Positions 1-6,087 of a DNA stretch of 12,972 nucleotides are shown piece after piece; positions within the stretch are counted from its first letter, which is position 1; each line of letters opens with the position of its first letter. Both the position numbers and the translations under genes were made by a program. The stretch covers positions 1-12,972 of the forward strand of contig JAUXBW010000018.1 of NCBI GenBank assembly GCA_030619185.1, read 5' to 3'. The notes beneath the pieces are model-generated. The model was given only the letters and a program-made list of their open reading frames with translations. It ran no database searches and was not told the DNA's origin. This DNA comes from Methyloprofundus sp. (GTDB taxonomy: Bacteria > Pseudomonadota > Gammaproteobacteria > Methylococcales > Methylomonadaceae).

Positions 1-146
1 GGTAAATACTTATCACCTGTTGGGTGAGTGTACCCTGCTACACGGTTTTGTGAATAAATCTGAGCACGAAATACTGCGTTACAGCCTTTGCCTGCGAGCT
101 GTACCTTGACTTTCGTACCCAGATTTTCCACAAAATCCGAACTCAC
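1..146 (-). CDS. possible partial CDS, N-terminus only, runs off left edge
   Basis: On the minus strand an open frame starts at a GTG (146-144) directly after an in-frame TGA and stays open to the edge, about 48 codons; another GTG lies at 131-129. The visible peptide is polar and strand-like (KVKVQLAGKG, then RAQIYSQNRVAGYTHPTGDKYL near the edge) and looks more protein-like than the competing plus frames, which hit stops. I do not recognise a family. No clear ribosome binding site precedes either GTG, so this could be a gene start, a remnant, or chance. If real, it diverges from the membrane protein gene starting at 168. Confidence 0.3.
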   Translation of the reverse strand, partial: MSSDFVENLGTKVKVQLAGKGCNAVFRAQIYSQNRVAGYTHPTGDKYL

Positions 147-167
147 TCAACTGAGGTTTCTAGGATA

Positions 168-653
168 ATGCGTTTTTTTGTCACGGGCGAGCAAAATCGC
201 CAGCTTTTATTGAATTCATTGATTTTGATGTTTTTGGGTTACATATTATTACTGTGGATCAGTAATGGTTTAATGTATTTCCATAAAATGGATCTGACTC
301 CGGCTTCTGTGGTTAGTTATTATTTAGGCTCGGAGCAAGATTTTACCCAGCCAAAAAGCTACCAGAGTATGTTAGAGGTGTCTCATTTTCATGTGTTCTC
401 CATGGGGCTATTAGTACTGACATTAACCCATTTAATGATCATGACTAACTTATCATTACTGGTTAAAGTGTGCTTAAGTGCCCTAGTTTATGTTTCCGCC
501 ATAGCTGACGAAGTCGCAGGCTGGCTTGTCCGGTTTGTACACCCGGATTTTGCCTACTTTAAAATCGCCAGCTTTCTAATGCTGGAAATTTCACTCATCA
601 CCCTGATTATTCTTGTCTGCATTTCCCTGTTTTATGCGCGTCGAAAAATGTAA
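168..653 (+). CDS. conserved four-helix membrane protein, function unknown
   Basis: A 161-residue integral membrane protein with about four hydrophobic segments: roughly residues 14-36, 75-95, 97-118 and 132-157. Between helices 1 and 2 is a polar loop with YYLGSEQDF and PKSYQSMLEVSHFHVFSMG; the HFH at the start of helix 2 and the DEVAGW-FVHPDFAY stretch between helices 3 and 4 look like family-conserved positions that could bind a metal or haem, but that is inference. I recall similar gammaproteobacterial proteins, sometimes mislabelled 'elongation factor-1 alpha'; the true function is not established. The start is MRFFVTG; GAGG lies 11 bases upstream and an AGGA only 2 bases upstream, so the binding site is not ideal. 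It stands alone, with a promoter of its own gene neighbour beginning about 25 bases after its stop. Confidence 0.8.
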   Translation: MRFFVTGEQNRQLLLNSLILMFLGYILLLWISNGLMYFHKMDLTPASVVSYYLGSEQDFTQPKSYQSMLEVSHFHVFSMGLLVLTLTHLMIMTNLSLLVKVCLSALVYVSAIADEVAGWLVRFVHPDFAYFKIASFLMLEISLITLIILVCISLFYARRKM

Positions 654-676
654 ACGAGGGAAGTGTTGATTTAACG

Positions 677-705
677 TTGACTATATAAATAGGAATCGTT
701 ATCAT
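677..705 (+). promoter_or_regulatory. predicted sigma70 promoter, iron-regulated
   Basis: TTGACT at 677-682 and TATCAT at 700-705 are separated by 17 bases, which is close to the sigma70 consensus. Transcription would begin near 711 and lead into the 28-codon ORF at 742 and possibly the lipoprotein gene at 974. A Fur-box-like sequence covers the spacer and -10 region, a typical position for repression by iron-loaded Fur. Confidence 0.6.
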
Positions 706-706
706 T
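688..706 (+). promoter_or_regulatory. Fur box-like operator
   Basis: The 19-base site AATAGGAATCGTTATCATT is, from my memory of common Fur sites, two bases away from the frequent form AATGAGAATCGTTATCATT. It overlaps the -10 hexamer TATCAT. The match and the position both support Fur control; binding has not been shown, and no fur gene or obvious iron-uptake gene lies in the window. Confidence 0.55.
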
Positions 707-741
707 AGCGTCTTTATTAACTCATAGTAAAGGTGTGCTTA

Positions 742-828
742 ATGCTACAAAAACAATTCGGAACTTTTCTTATAGCCTGTGGCTTAGCAGGCTTCGGTCA
801 AAATATATCCCGAACAGCACTGGGGTGA
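742..828 (+). CDS. 28-codon ORF downstream of the Fur-type promoter (small protein or gene remnant)
   Basis: This short frame starts at ATG 742 with a good ribosome binding site (AAGGTG, 730-735) and ends at TGA 826-828, giving 28 residues. The product has a basic start (MLQKQF), a hydrophobic stretch (GTFLIACGLAGFG) and a polar tail (QNISRTALG), resembling a signal peptide or a single short membrane segment. The promoter, Fur box, ribosome site and ATG line up as in a real gene. It may be a genuine small protein, a leader peptide, or the surviving 5' end of a larger iron-regulated secreted protein whose body was deleted. No continuation is recognisable in other frames before the next gene. 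Confidence 0.4.
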   Translation: MLQKQFGTFLIACGLAGFGQNISRTALG

Positions 829-973
829 TGCGTTTTCAGCTAGTGTATATTAAAGCTATACAATAAAAAATGTGCTACCTTGATAGACGGTATCCTTATG
901 ATTTTTTCTTGGTTTATGGGGCTGCTATTAAAGGCTAGCTCCGTTGTACCTTTCGCGATTACAGGAAAATGGT
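829..973. other. non-coding gap before lipoprotein gene
   Basis: Between the 28-codon ORF and the lipoprotein start I see no convincing gene, repeat or strong terminator. A 29-codon frame from ATG 898 runs into the lipoprotein gene but has no ribosome binding site. The stretch may be untranslated leader or the remains of a deleted gene. Confidence 0.35.
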
Positions 974-1663
974 ATGCAATCTATTAAACTTTATTTCTCC
1001 ATATTATGGCTGACTATTATACTATCGGCTTGCACCGAGGCTAGACAAACAGCAGATTATTTGCACTTAGGGGTACCTGCTCCACGTCTGGCTAAAGCCT
1101 ATGTTTATGAATGTTCTGATGGGTATTCGTTTACCAGTAGTAGAGATGAGAATAGGGCGAGTATAATATTTCCTGAACAAACGATCACTTTAGGGTATGC
1201 CTTTGCAGTCTTTGGTGCAAAATTTAGTAACAGTAATATTACCCTGTGGGTAGAGGACGATGTAGCAAAACTTGAAGTAGATTCTGTTACTCATGACAAC
1301 TGTTATAACAATCCGGCTAAAGCAATCTGGGCACAGGCAAAATTGAATGGCGTAGATTTCAGAGCACTCGGTAATGAACCTAGCTGGATACTAGAAATAG
1401 TACAGGGTACAAATATTATATTTGCTAATTATAGCAAGCAAATAAACAGGTACCAGTTTATTCGCTCAGAGCCAGAAATAGACCTGGCTGCAGCTAAAAC
1501 AATGTTTAAAGCTAATAATAAAGATCATACTATATTAATTACAATTATCGGTGAACCCTGTCAAGACTCAATGAGCGGCGAAGCATTTGATTTTAATGTA
1601 ACAGTTGAGCTAGATGATCAGCGGTTTACTGGTTGCGGTAGGGCTTTGCTTAAAGCATTGTGA
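974..1663 (+). CDS. lipoprotein with degenerate MliC domain fused to COG3650 domain
   Basis: The start is set at ATG 974, not the upstream TTG at 944, because AGGA (963-966) lies 7 bases before it and because MQSIKLYF begins a lipoprotein signal ending in lipobox LSAC (Cys20). The product is 229 residues. Residues about 43-110 resemble the MliC/PliC lysozyme-inhibitor fold: YxC start (Cys47), the FGAKFSN and TLWVEDDVAKL segments, and a possible partner Cys110. Residues about 128-225 match the COG3650 domain, with FRALGNEPSW, CQDSMSG and GCGRAL. The two residues MliC inserts into the lysozyme active site (Ser in SGxxY, Lys in WxKG) appear as Phe80 and Glu94, so lysozyme inhibition is doubtful. 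It is expected to be anchored in the outer membrane facing the periplasm. It may be read from the promoter at 677 or one of its own. Confidence 0.8.
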   Translation: MQSIKLYFSILWLTIILSACTEARQTADYLHLGVPAPRLAKAYVYECSDGYSFTSSRDENRASIIFPEQTITLGYAFAVFGAKFSNSNITLWVEDDVAKLEVDSVTHDNCYNNPAKAIWAQAKLNGVDFRALGNEPSWILEIVQGTNIIFANYSKQINRYQFIRSEPEIDLAAAKTMFKANNKDHTILITIIGEPCQDSMSGEAFDFNVTVELDDQRFTGCGRALLKAL

Positions 1664-1735
1664 TCAGTTCTTCTAGATACAAAATAATACCTGAAATAAG
1701 ATGTACCCTGGATGATGTTATAGGGCGGTTGAGCT

Positions 1736-3505
1736 TTAGAAAGCCCATACTTGAGGAATGATCCATAGTGCAATACCGGCCACTAAAAGGCTAAGTGGCA
1801 AGCCAAGTTTTACATAGTCGCTAAAGCGATATCCACCAGGGCCAAATACCATTAGGTTGGTTTGATAGCCAATCGGTGTAACAAAACTGGCGGAAGCGGC
1901 AATCATCACAGCAACAGCAAAGGGTGCTGTACTGACATCCAGACTTTGCGCACCACTCATGGCAATAGGAAACATGACGATGGCAGCCGCATTATTGGTA
2001 ATCGTTTCGGTTAACAATGCTGTCGTAATATAAACCAGAGCTAACAAAATAAGAGGGTTGCCGTTTGCAACTAAGAGGGCCTGTCCAGCAATGATATCGG
2101 CTAAACCGACTTTTTGTACAGCACTGCCTAGGCCAAAAGCGCAAGCTATAACCAGTAAGACCTTGTAGTCTATACTGTTACGTGCATCCTCCATATTTAG
2201 ACAGGCACTTAGCAGCATAGCTCCGGCAGCCAGTACGGCAGCTGATAAAATATTCATTGTGCCAGAAACAATAAGTATAACCATCAAGACCATGATACTG
2301 ATCGCCCAGGGGGCACGGTTATGGCGCACATGACTAGAGTTTTCAAGACGGCTGACCAACAAAAAATCACGACTGTTACGAAATTTAAACAAAAAACCTT
2401 TCTGTGCTTCCAGCAATAAGGTATCACCTGCCTGTAGTTCGATATCACCAATTTTTCCTTTTAAGCGATGTCCATTCCGGGCAATAGATAAAATAACAGC
2501 ATTATAACGGTGCCTGAAACGCGCTTCGCGTATATTAAGTCCGGCAACTGGGCTCTCTGCTGAAATTACGGCTTCAAATAAACGCCGTTCATGGTCGTGC
2601 CCCTCTAGTTTAAATATCTGATCTGAAGCAACGACTAGTCCACGTATACGTCTTAATTCTACAACTGAATCCACAGCACCAGCAAATACCAGGCGATCAC
2701 CTACCTGAATCACTGTTTGTGGAGAAACGACAGGGATAATATCACCATCACGTACAATTTCTATTAAAAATAGCCCAGGTAAGTGACGTAGCCCTGCATC
2801 CTCAATGGTCAGCCCTGAGAGTTCACAATTAGGCTTAACTAGCATCTCTACTAAGTATTCGCGTACATCACCAAATTTTTCAATGGCACCGACCCGGTTG
2901 GAAATGAGCCAGGGGCTGACAATAACTAAATACAGACAACCGATTATGGTAATGGGGAGACCCACTGCCGCAATTTCAAATAGATCAAAGCCAGCGTATC
3001 CAGATTGGCGCATTAAACCATCAACAACCAGATTAGTACTTGTACCTATGAGCGAACAAGTACCGCCCATAATGGATGCATAACTGAGGGGTAACAGGAA
3101 GTTTGCGGCATTAAAAGAACTACGCTTGCACCAATCCTGAACTGCACTGGTAAACATGGCGACCACAGGGCTGTTATTAATAAACATACTGATAGTTGCA
3201 GCGGGTAACAGCAGACGTATAAGAGCAAGTGACATATTAATGGGGCGACCTAGAATCAGGCGGCCTAACCATGCAATTGAGCCTGTTTCACGTAAACCTG
3301 CGATGGTCACGTAGAGTACTGCGATAGTTGCCATACCGGGACTGGCAAAGCCGGTTAAAGCTTCTGCTGGTGTCAGAATGCCGCTAATAATTAGTAAGCC
3401 TAAAACGCCTAATAATATGCTATCAGGGGGAAAGCGGTTGCTGGCAAGTAGCAATAGAGAGCAGACTAATATAATTGCTACAGCAATAAGGTCAAACGGT
3501 ATCAA
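1736..3505 (-). CDS. SLC13/DASS-type anion permease with two RCK_C (TrkA-C) domains
   Basis: A 589-residue inner-membrane permease in two hydrophobic halves. The N-terminal half (about 1-205) carries NNSPVVAMF (110-118) and GTSTNLVV (154-161); the C-terminal half (about 400-589) carries TNNAAAIVMFP and GYQTNLMVFGPGGY. These paired Asn/Thr hairpin motifs mark the divalent anion:Na+ symporter family. Between the halves are two RCK_C domains (about 215-290 and 307-385), each with the VGDRLVF / AGDTLLL type ending, as in sulfate/phosphate-type carriers of this subgroup. The substrate cannot be told; sulfate or another divalent anion is likely. The start appears to be TTG (3505-3503): a stop (TAA) lies eight codons upstream, no ATG or GTG lies between, and no clear ribosome binding site is visible. 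It converges on the lipoprotein gene at 974-1663. Confidence 0.88.
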   Translation of the reverse strand: MIPFDLIAVAIILVCSLLLLASNRFPPDSILLGVLGLLIISGILTPAEALTGFASPGMATIAVLYVTIAGLRETGSIAWLGRLILGRPINMSLALIRLLLPAATISMFINNSPVVAMFTSAVQDWCKRSSFNAANFLLPLSYASIMGGTCSLIGTSTNLVVDGLMRQSGYAGFDLFEIAAVGLPITIIGCLYLVIVSPWLISNRVGAIEKFGDVREYLVEMLVKPNCELSGLTIEDAGLRHLPGLFLIEIVRDGDIIPVVSPQTVIQVGDRLVFAGAVDSVVELRRIRGLVVASDQIFKLEGHDHERRLFEAVISAESPVAGLNIREARFRHRYNAVILSIARNGHRLKGKIGDIELQAGDTLLLEAQKGFLFKFRNSRDFLLVSRLENSSHVRHNRAPWAISIMVLMVILIVSGTMNILSAAVLAAGAMLLSACLNMEDARNSIDYKVLLVIACAFGLGSAVQKVGLADIIAGQALLVANGNPLILLALVYITTALLTETITNNAAAIVMFPIAMSGAQSLDVSTAPFAVAVMIAASASFVTPIGYQTNLMVFGPGGYRFSDYVKLGLPLSLLVAGIALWIIPQVWAF

Positions 3506-3579
3506 GATTAAGTAATCCGTATATTAAGCGAGTTGGAAACAAATAATCATCCAATATTGTGCGGGTCTTTGTATCCGTC

Positions 3580-3636
3580 TTTAGTGGTGTAGCAGCTTTA
3601 CGTAGCTAGCTATGCGCCTGTTGCTACACTACTAAA
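3580..3636 (+). repeat. 15-bp inverted repeat, 27-base loop
   Basis: Arms 3580-3594 (TTTAGTGGTGTAGCA) and 3622-3636 (TGCTACACTACTAAA) pair over 15 positions with one exception, which is a G-U pair in plus-strand RNA but a mismatch in minus-strand RNA. That favours a plus-strand transcript. The loop holds the small palindrome TAGCTAGCTA. It is not followed by a T run, so it is not a simple terminator. Confidence 0.55.
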
Positions 3637-3719
3637 ACCGAACAAAACCCTAGCCAATATCAGGTAGTTATTTATTTCCAGCTCCCTAAAAGTTGCTAAG
3701 GAACGCGAGTGAAGATAAT

Positions 3720-3746
3720 AAAAGGTCATTTTACCATGACTTTTTT
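3720..3746 (+). terminator. weak terminator-like hairpin
   Basis: GTCAT (3725-3729) and ATGAC (3736-3740) enclose a 6-base loop and are followed by six T (3741-3746); the A run before the stem can pair with the T run across a one-base bulge. The stem is short. No protein gene ends upstream on this strand, so if it works it would end a small RNA. Confidence 0.25.
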
Positions 3747-3899
3747 GTATTTGAGTTGCCTAACGACGTGTTTAGACAGATTCAGCAAAAAAAGAACCGT
3801 TGTGTGGGTGTAAGTGAGAGGGGAGTGAGAGCAACACATTGATTGCAGGGTATTGAACCCGAAGTAAAGCAGAGGTTAACAAAATAATTGAAAAAAAAC

Positions 3900-3928
3900 T
3901 TGTTCTTTATCTGTTCTCCCTCTATACT
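3900..3928 (+). promoter_or_regulatory. lexA promoter
   Basis: TTGTTC (3900-3905) and TATACT (3923-3928) are 17 bases apart, giving a start near 3935 and a leader of about 20 bases. The LexA-type box overlaps the -35 and the spacer, fitting autorepression. Confidence 0.6.
3901..3917 (+). promoter_or_regulatory. GTTC-N7-GTTC LexA-type box
   Basis: GTTC at 3902-3905 and 3913-3916 are separated by exactly 7 bases, within the longer direct repeat TGTTCT (3901-3906 and 3912-3917). This spacing equals the direct-repeat LexA box described in alphaproteobacteria, not the E. coli CTGT-N8-ACAG palindrome. An inverted copy, GGAGAACA at 3944-3951, is the exact reverse complement of TGTTCTCC at 3912-3919 and overlaps the ribosome binding site. 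Position and repetition make this the likely autoregulatory operator. Confidence 0.6.
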
Positions 3929-3943
3929 TTTTACAAAACAAAT

Positions 3944-3951
3944 GGAGAACA
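3944..3951 (-). promoter_or_regulatory. inverted third LexA half-site over the lexA ribosome binding site
   Basis: GGAGAACA is the reverse complement of TGTTCTCC in the upstream operator (3912-3919). Its GGAG part is also the Shine-Dalgarno sequence of lexA, 7 bases before ATG 3955, so part of the identity could simply come from the ribosome site. Confidence 0.3.
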
Positions 3952-3954
3952 ATA

Positions 3955-4581
3955 ATGCAAGAGCTTACCCGCAAGCAGCAGGATGTTTTTGAATTTTTGC
4001 TGAGCAATCAAACTAACTTTGCATACCCACCTACTTTAAATGAAGTTTGTATTGCTCTGGGACTAAATTCACGTGGTTCCTTACATAAGCATATTAAAGC
4101 ATTAATCAATGCTGGGCTTGTAGAAGCATCAGATCGTAAACAAAAAGGCATTCGATTAACTGAAAAGGCAAGCCAGTATTTGCCGCCCGATGATGAAGCA
4201 ACAGGCACCCCATTTGTGGGTTATATTGCTGCAGGGAAACCGATAGAGGCGGTAGTACAGGCCAGTTATATGAATATTCCAGATCAGATTAAAACCGAAA
4301 AAAACTGTTATATCCTGCAGGTAAAAGGGGATTCAATGTTAGAGGAGGGTATTTTTGACGGTGACTGGGTCATCATTGAACAAAGAAGTTATGCACGAAA
4401 CGGTGAAATTGTCGTGGCTCTAGTTGATAAAGCTGAGGCAACCTTAAAATTCATAGAGCAATACCCGCATGAAACATTACTAATTCCAGCAAATTCAAAT
4501 ATGTCTGCTATGAAATACAGACCTGAACAAGTGGAAATACAGGGTGTATTAGTCGGACAAATGCGTAGTTATACTAATTAA
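3955..4581 (+). CDS. lexA: LexA-family SOS repressor with autoproteolytic domain
   Basis: A 208-residue LexA. Residues 1-70 form the winged helix-turn-helix domain (PPTLNEVCIALGLNSRGSLHKHIKAL); residues about 85-205 form the S24 peptidase domain. The cleavage bond is Ala93-Gly94 (IAAGKP), with catalytic Ser127 (GDSM) and Lys165 (EATLKF), all in the expected order and spacing (E. coli: Ala84-Gly85, Ser119, Lys156). RecA filaments would be expected to trigger self-cleavage and derepress SOS genes. The recognition helix reads NSRGSLHKH where E. coli has RSPNAAEEH, so the DNA contacts differ, in line with the unusual GTTC-N7-GTTC operator upstream. GGAG lies 7 bases before ATG. The SRGSLHKH helix resembles what I recall of LexA2-type repressors, but no imuA-imuB-dnaE2 cassette follows; instead a small membrane-peptide gene follows at 15 bases. 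Confidence 0.93.
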   Translation: MQELTRKQQDVFEFLLSNQTNFAYPPTLNEVCIALGLNSRGSLHKHIKALINAGLVEASDRKQKGIRLTEKASQYLPPDDEATGTPFVGYIAAGKPIEAVVQASYMNIPDQIKTEKNCYILQVKGDSMLEEGIFDGDWVIIEQRSYARNGEIVVALVDKAEATLKFIEQYPHETLLIPANSNMSAMKYRPEQVEIQGVLVGQMRSYTN

Positions 4582-4595
4582 TTAGGAGAATGAAA

Positions 4596-4745
4596 ATGCA
4601 ACAAAAAATTCACATGCAAGATCAGGTAACCAACAGAATTGATATGATTATGCAAGATCAGCATCATAGGCTGTTGCATGTAGTAGAGGAATTGGCAACC
4701 CTCTGTTTTGTGGTAACCATCGTAGCCGTAGGGGTGATTTGGTAA
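4596..4745 (+). CDS. small tail-anchored membrane protein in the lexA operon
   Basis: A 49-codon frame beginning 14 bases after the lexA stop, with a strong AGGAG (4584-4588) 7 bases before ATG 4596; an ATG at 4590 in the same frame is too close to that site. The N-terminal part (about 30 residues) is polar, rich in Gln, His and Met, and repeats the tripeptide MQD; the C-terminal part (LATLCFVVTIVAVGVIW) is a single membrane segment ending right at the stop. This predicts a tail-anchored inner-membrane peptide. No gene boundary signal separates it from lexA, so it is probably SOS-controlled. In pseudomonads this position holds sulA; SOS-induced small membrane inhibitors of division are known elsewhere (SidA in Caulobacter, YneA in Bacillus). 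A division-inhibitor or toxin role here is inference only; I recognise no homologue. Confidence 0.65.
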   Translation: MQQKIHMQDQVTNRIDMIMQDQHHRLLHVVEELATLCFVVTIVAVGVIW

Positions 4746-4820
4746 TAAAAAATTATTATTACTTTATTTGCTATAACAATCTGGTATCTTTAGTAGCTTG
4801 TGTACTTATGAGTAAAGAAA

Positions 4821-5546
4821 ATGCATCGCAAAGTATTACACGAGTGGTTTAGTAGTTCTAAAGGTCAGGTATTGCAACAGCAAGAGGCAGCTTTCTTAAA
4901 GCGATCTATTACTGTGAGTTGTAAGCAGATTGTTGTGCAAATTGGTGCTCTGGGTTGGGAAAATGAATTTATCGACTTTAGTTTGTATGAGCAATTTTAT
5001 GTCATGGATGACGAGCAAGACCCCTGGTATAAAAGTAAAGTACTGAGAGGAACAACGGTAGCTCTACCGTTTAAATCTGCATCGGTAGATATGGTTATTT
5101 TACCCCATCTACTTGAATTTGATAGTCATAAGCATCAGGTTTTACGTGAGGTTGAGCGTATTTTAAAACCTGAGGGAAAGTTGACCATCCTAAATTTTAA
5201 CCCGTGGAATATTTATATTAATTTTCAATATATGAAACGCCGGGCAAAAAATACACCGTGGTTTCCTGGTTTGGTCAGTCGTACCCGAATTGAAGACTGG
5301 TTACGTTTATTAAATTTTGAAGTTGAGTTGGCGGCAGGGTTTAATTTTGATGCTACACGGATCAATTCCGGACATGCAGAAGGGCGGGGGCAAGAACTAA
5401 GAGTGGCTGCCTACGGTATTAAAGCCATTAAAAGATGCTATCATCTTATCCCTTTAACCCCAGTACGTGAATATCAACCTGAATTTGCACTGGCTAATCT
5501 AATTCATACTCCAATAACACAAAGACAAAATGATACAAAAAGTTGA
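4821..5546 (+). CDS. class I SAM-dependent methyltransferase, YafS-like
   Basis: A 241-residue protein with the Methyltransf_11 layout: a glycine motif I that is degenerate ([12 protein letters not shown], about 38-49), the acidic segment [10 protein letters not shown], motif [19 protein letters not shown] (82-100) and post-motif [19 protein letters not shown] (112-130). The usual GxGxG is IGALGW, so cofactor binding may be weaker or different. E. coli YafS, of unknown substrate, is likewise a neighbour of rnhA, which supports this call. The stop overlaps the rnhA start by 17 bases, so the two genes are translated from one message. No good Shine-Dalgarno sequence precedes ATG 4821. The tail beyond residue 200 is variable and proline-rich. 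Confidence 0.8.
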   Translation: MHRKVLHEWFSSSKGQVLQQQEAAFLKRSITVSCKQIVVQIGALGWENEFIDFSLYEQFYVMDDEQDPWYKSKVLRGTTVALPFKSASVDMVILPHLLEFDSHKHQVLREVERILKPEGKLTILNFNPWNIYINFQYMKRRAKNTPWFPGLVSRTRIEDWLRLLNFEVELAAGFNFDATRINSGHAEGRGQELRVAAYGIKAIKRCYHLIPLTPVREYQPEFALANLIHTPITQRQNDTKS

Positions 5547-5964
5547 GATATATACTGATGGTGCTTGTCGTGGAAACCCAGGGCCTGGAGGCTGGGGTGT
5601 CTGGTTAAAAAGAGGTAGTGCAGAAAAAGAACTCTTTGGTGGTGAACAGGAGACAACTAATAATCGGATGGAATTAATGGCTGCCATTCAGGCGTTGGAA
5701 GTCCTCAATAAACCTTGTGCAATTAAGCTATACAGTGATTCCAAGTATGTTTTACAAGGTATTACCGAGTGGATGCTAAACTGGAAAAAAAGAGGCTGGA
5801 GAACAGCAGCAAAAAAACCAGTTAAAAATGAAGATTTGTGGCGACGTTTAGATGCAGCCATGCAAAGACATGAAATAGACTGGACCTGGGTAAAGGGACA
5901 TTCAGGAAATTTCGGTAATGAAAAAGCCGATCAATTAGCCAATCAGGGGATTGATTCTTTATAG
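5530..5964 (+). CDS. rnhA: ribonuclease HI
   Basis: A 144-residue RNase HI that cuts the RNA strand of RNA-DNA hybrids, clearing R-loops and primer RNA in the cytoplasm. All catalytic residues sit at the E. coli positions: Asp10 ([14 protein letters not shown]), Glu48 (NNRMELMAA), Asp70 (LYSDSKYV), His124 (VKGHSG) and Asp134 (NEKADQLAN). The basic handle region ([20 protein letters not shown], about 85-104) is present. Length is slightly shorter than the 155 residues of E. coli. The start lies inside the methyltransferase gene (17-base overlap) with only a weak ribosome site, suggesting translational coupling. Next downstream is not dnaQ, the common partner, but sbcB after a 271-base gap. Confidence 0.98.
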   Translation: MIQKVEIYTDGACRGNPGPGGWGVWLKRGSAEKELFGGEQETTNNRMELMAAIQALEVLNKPCAIKLYSDSKYVLQGITEWMLNWKKRGWRTAAKKPVKNEDLWRRLDAAMQRHEIDWTWVKGHSGNFGNEKADQLANQGIDSL

Positions 5965-5984
5965 TCCCCCCAGAATAAGCCCGA

Positions 5985-6040
5985 GCGGATACAGCTTGCG
6001 AAAGACGGGAAAGCATATATTTTATTATCCTGTATTCCGC
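5985..6040. repeat. imperfect inverted repeat downstream of rnhA
   Basis: GCGGATACAG (5985-5994) and CTGTATTCCGC (6030-6040) are complementary with one bulged base, around a 35-base loop that itself can fold a short GCTT/AAGC stem. There is no T run after it. It may be an mRNA 3' structure for rnhA or a relic of a repeated element. Confidence 0.4.
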
Positions 6041-6087
6041 AGGCAGCAGATAGCTCATCTACGCATAAATCATCAAAATTTACTCTA

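Larger units (their letters stand above)
3506..3954. other. 449-base intergenic region between the permease gene and lexA
   Basis: No protein gene is convincing here. It contains a 15-base inverted repeat (3580-3636), a possible plus-strand promoter TTGGAA-N16-TATTGT (3533-3560) before it, a weak terminator-like hairpin (3720-3746), an 8-base direct repeat AGTGAGAG at 3813-3820 and 3824-3831 (11-base period), and the lexA promoter and operators (3900-3951). It must also hold the promoter of the minus-strand permease gene, which I could not place. Confidence 0.6.

Noticed and set aside
944..973. Upstream TTG start for the MliC-like lipoprotein.
   Set aside because: It would put ten residues before an otherwise complete lipoprotein signal; ATG 974 has AGGA at the right distance.
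898..987. 29-residue hydrophobic ORF starting at ATG 898.
   Set aside because: No Shine-Dalgarno sequence, overlaps the well-supported start of the lipoprotein at 974, and no conserved pattern.
1664..1735. Terminator between the convergent lipoprotein and permease genes.
   Set aside because: Only a 4-5 bp CCCT/AGGG pairing without a T run is visible; not enough to call.
2805..3228. Open frames inside the SLC13-type permease gene (plus 2805-3083 and minus 3046-3228).
   Set aside because: They lie wholly within a clearly coding gene, have no ribosome sites and give low-complexity, family-less products.
4008..4208. Minus-strand frame inside lexA.
   Set aside because: Shadow of lexA, whose domains and catalytic residues are unambiguous.
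5822..6058. Minus-strand 78-codon frame across the rnhA end and the gap.
   Set aside because: Half of it is antisense to rnhA catalytic sequence; the rest covers the inverted repeat; no signal, motif or ribosome site supports it.
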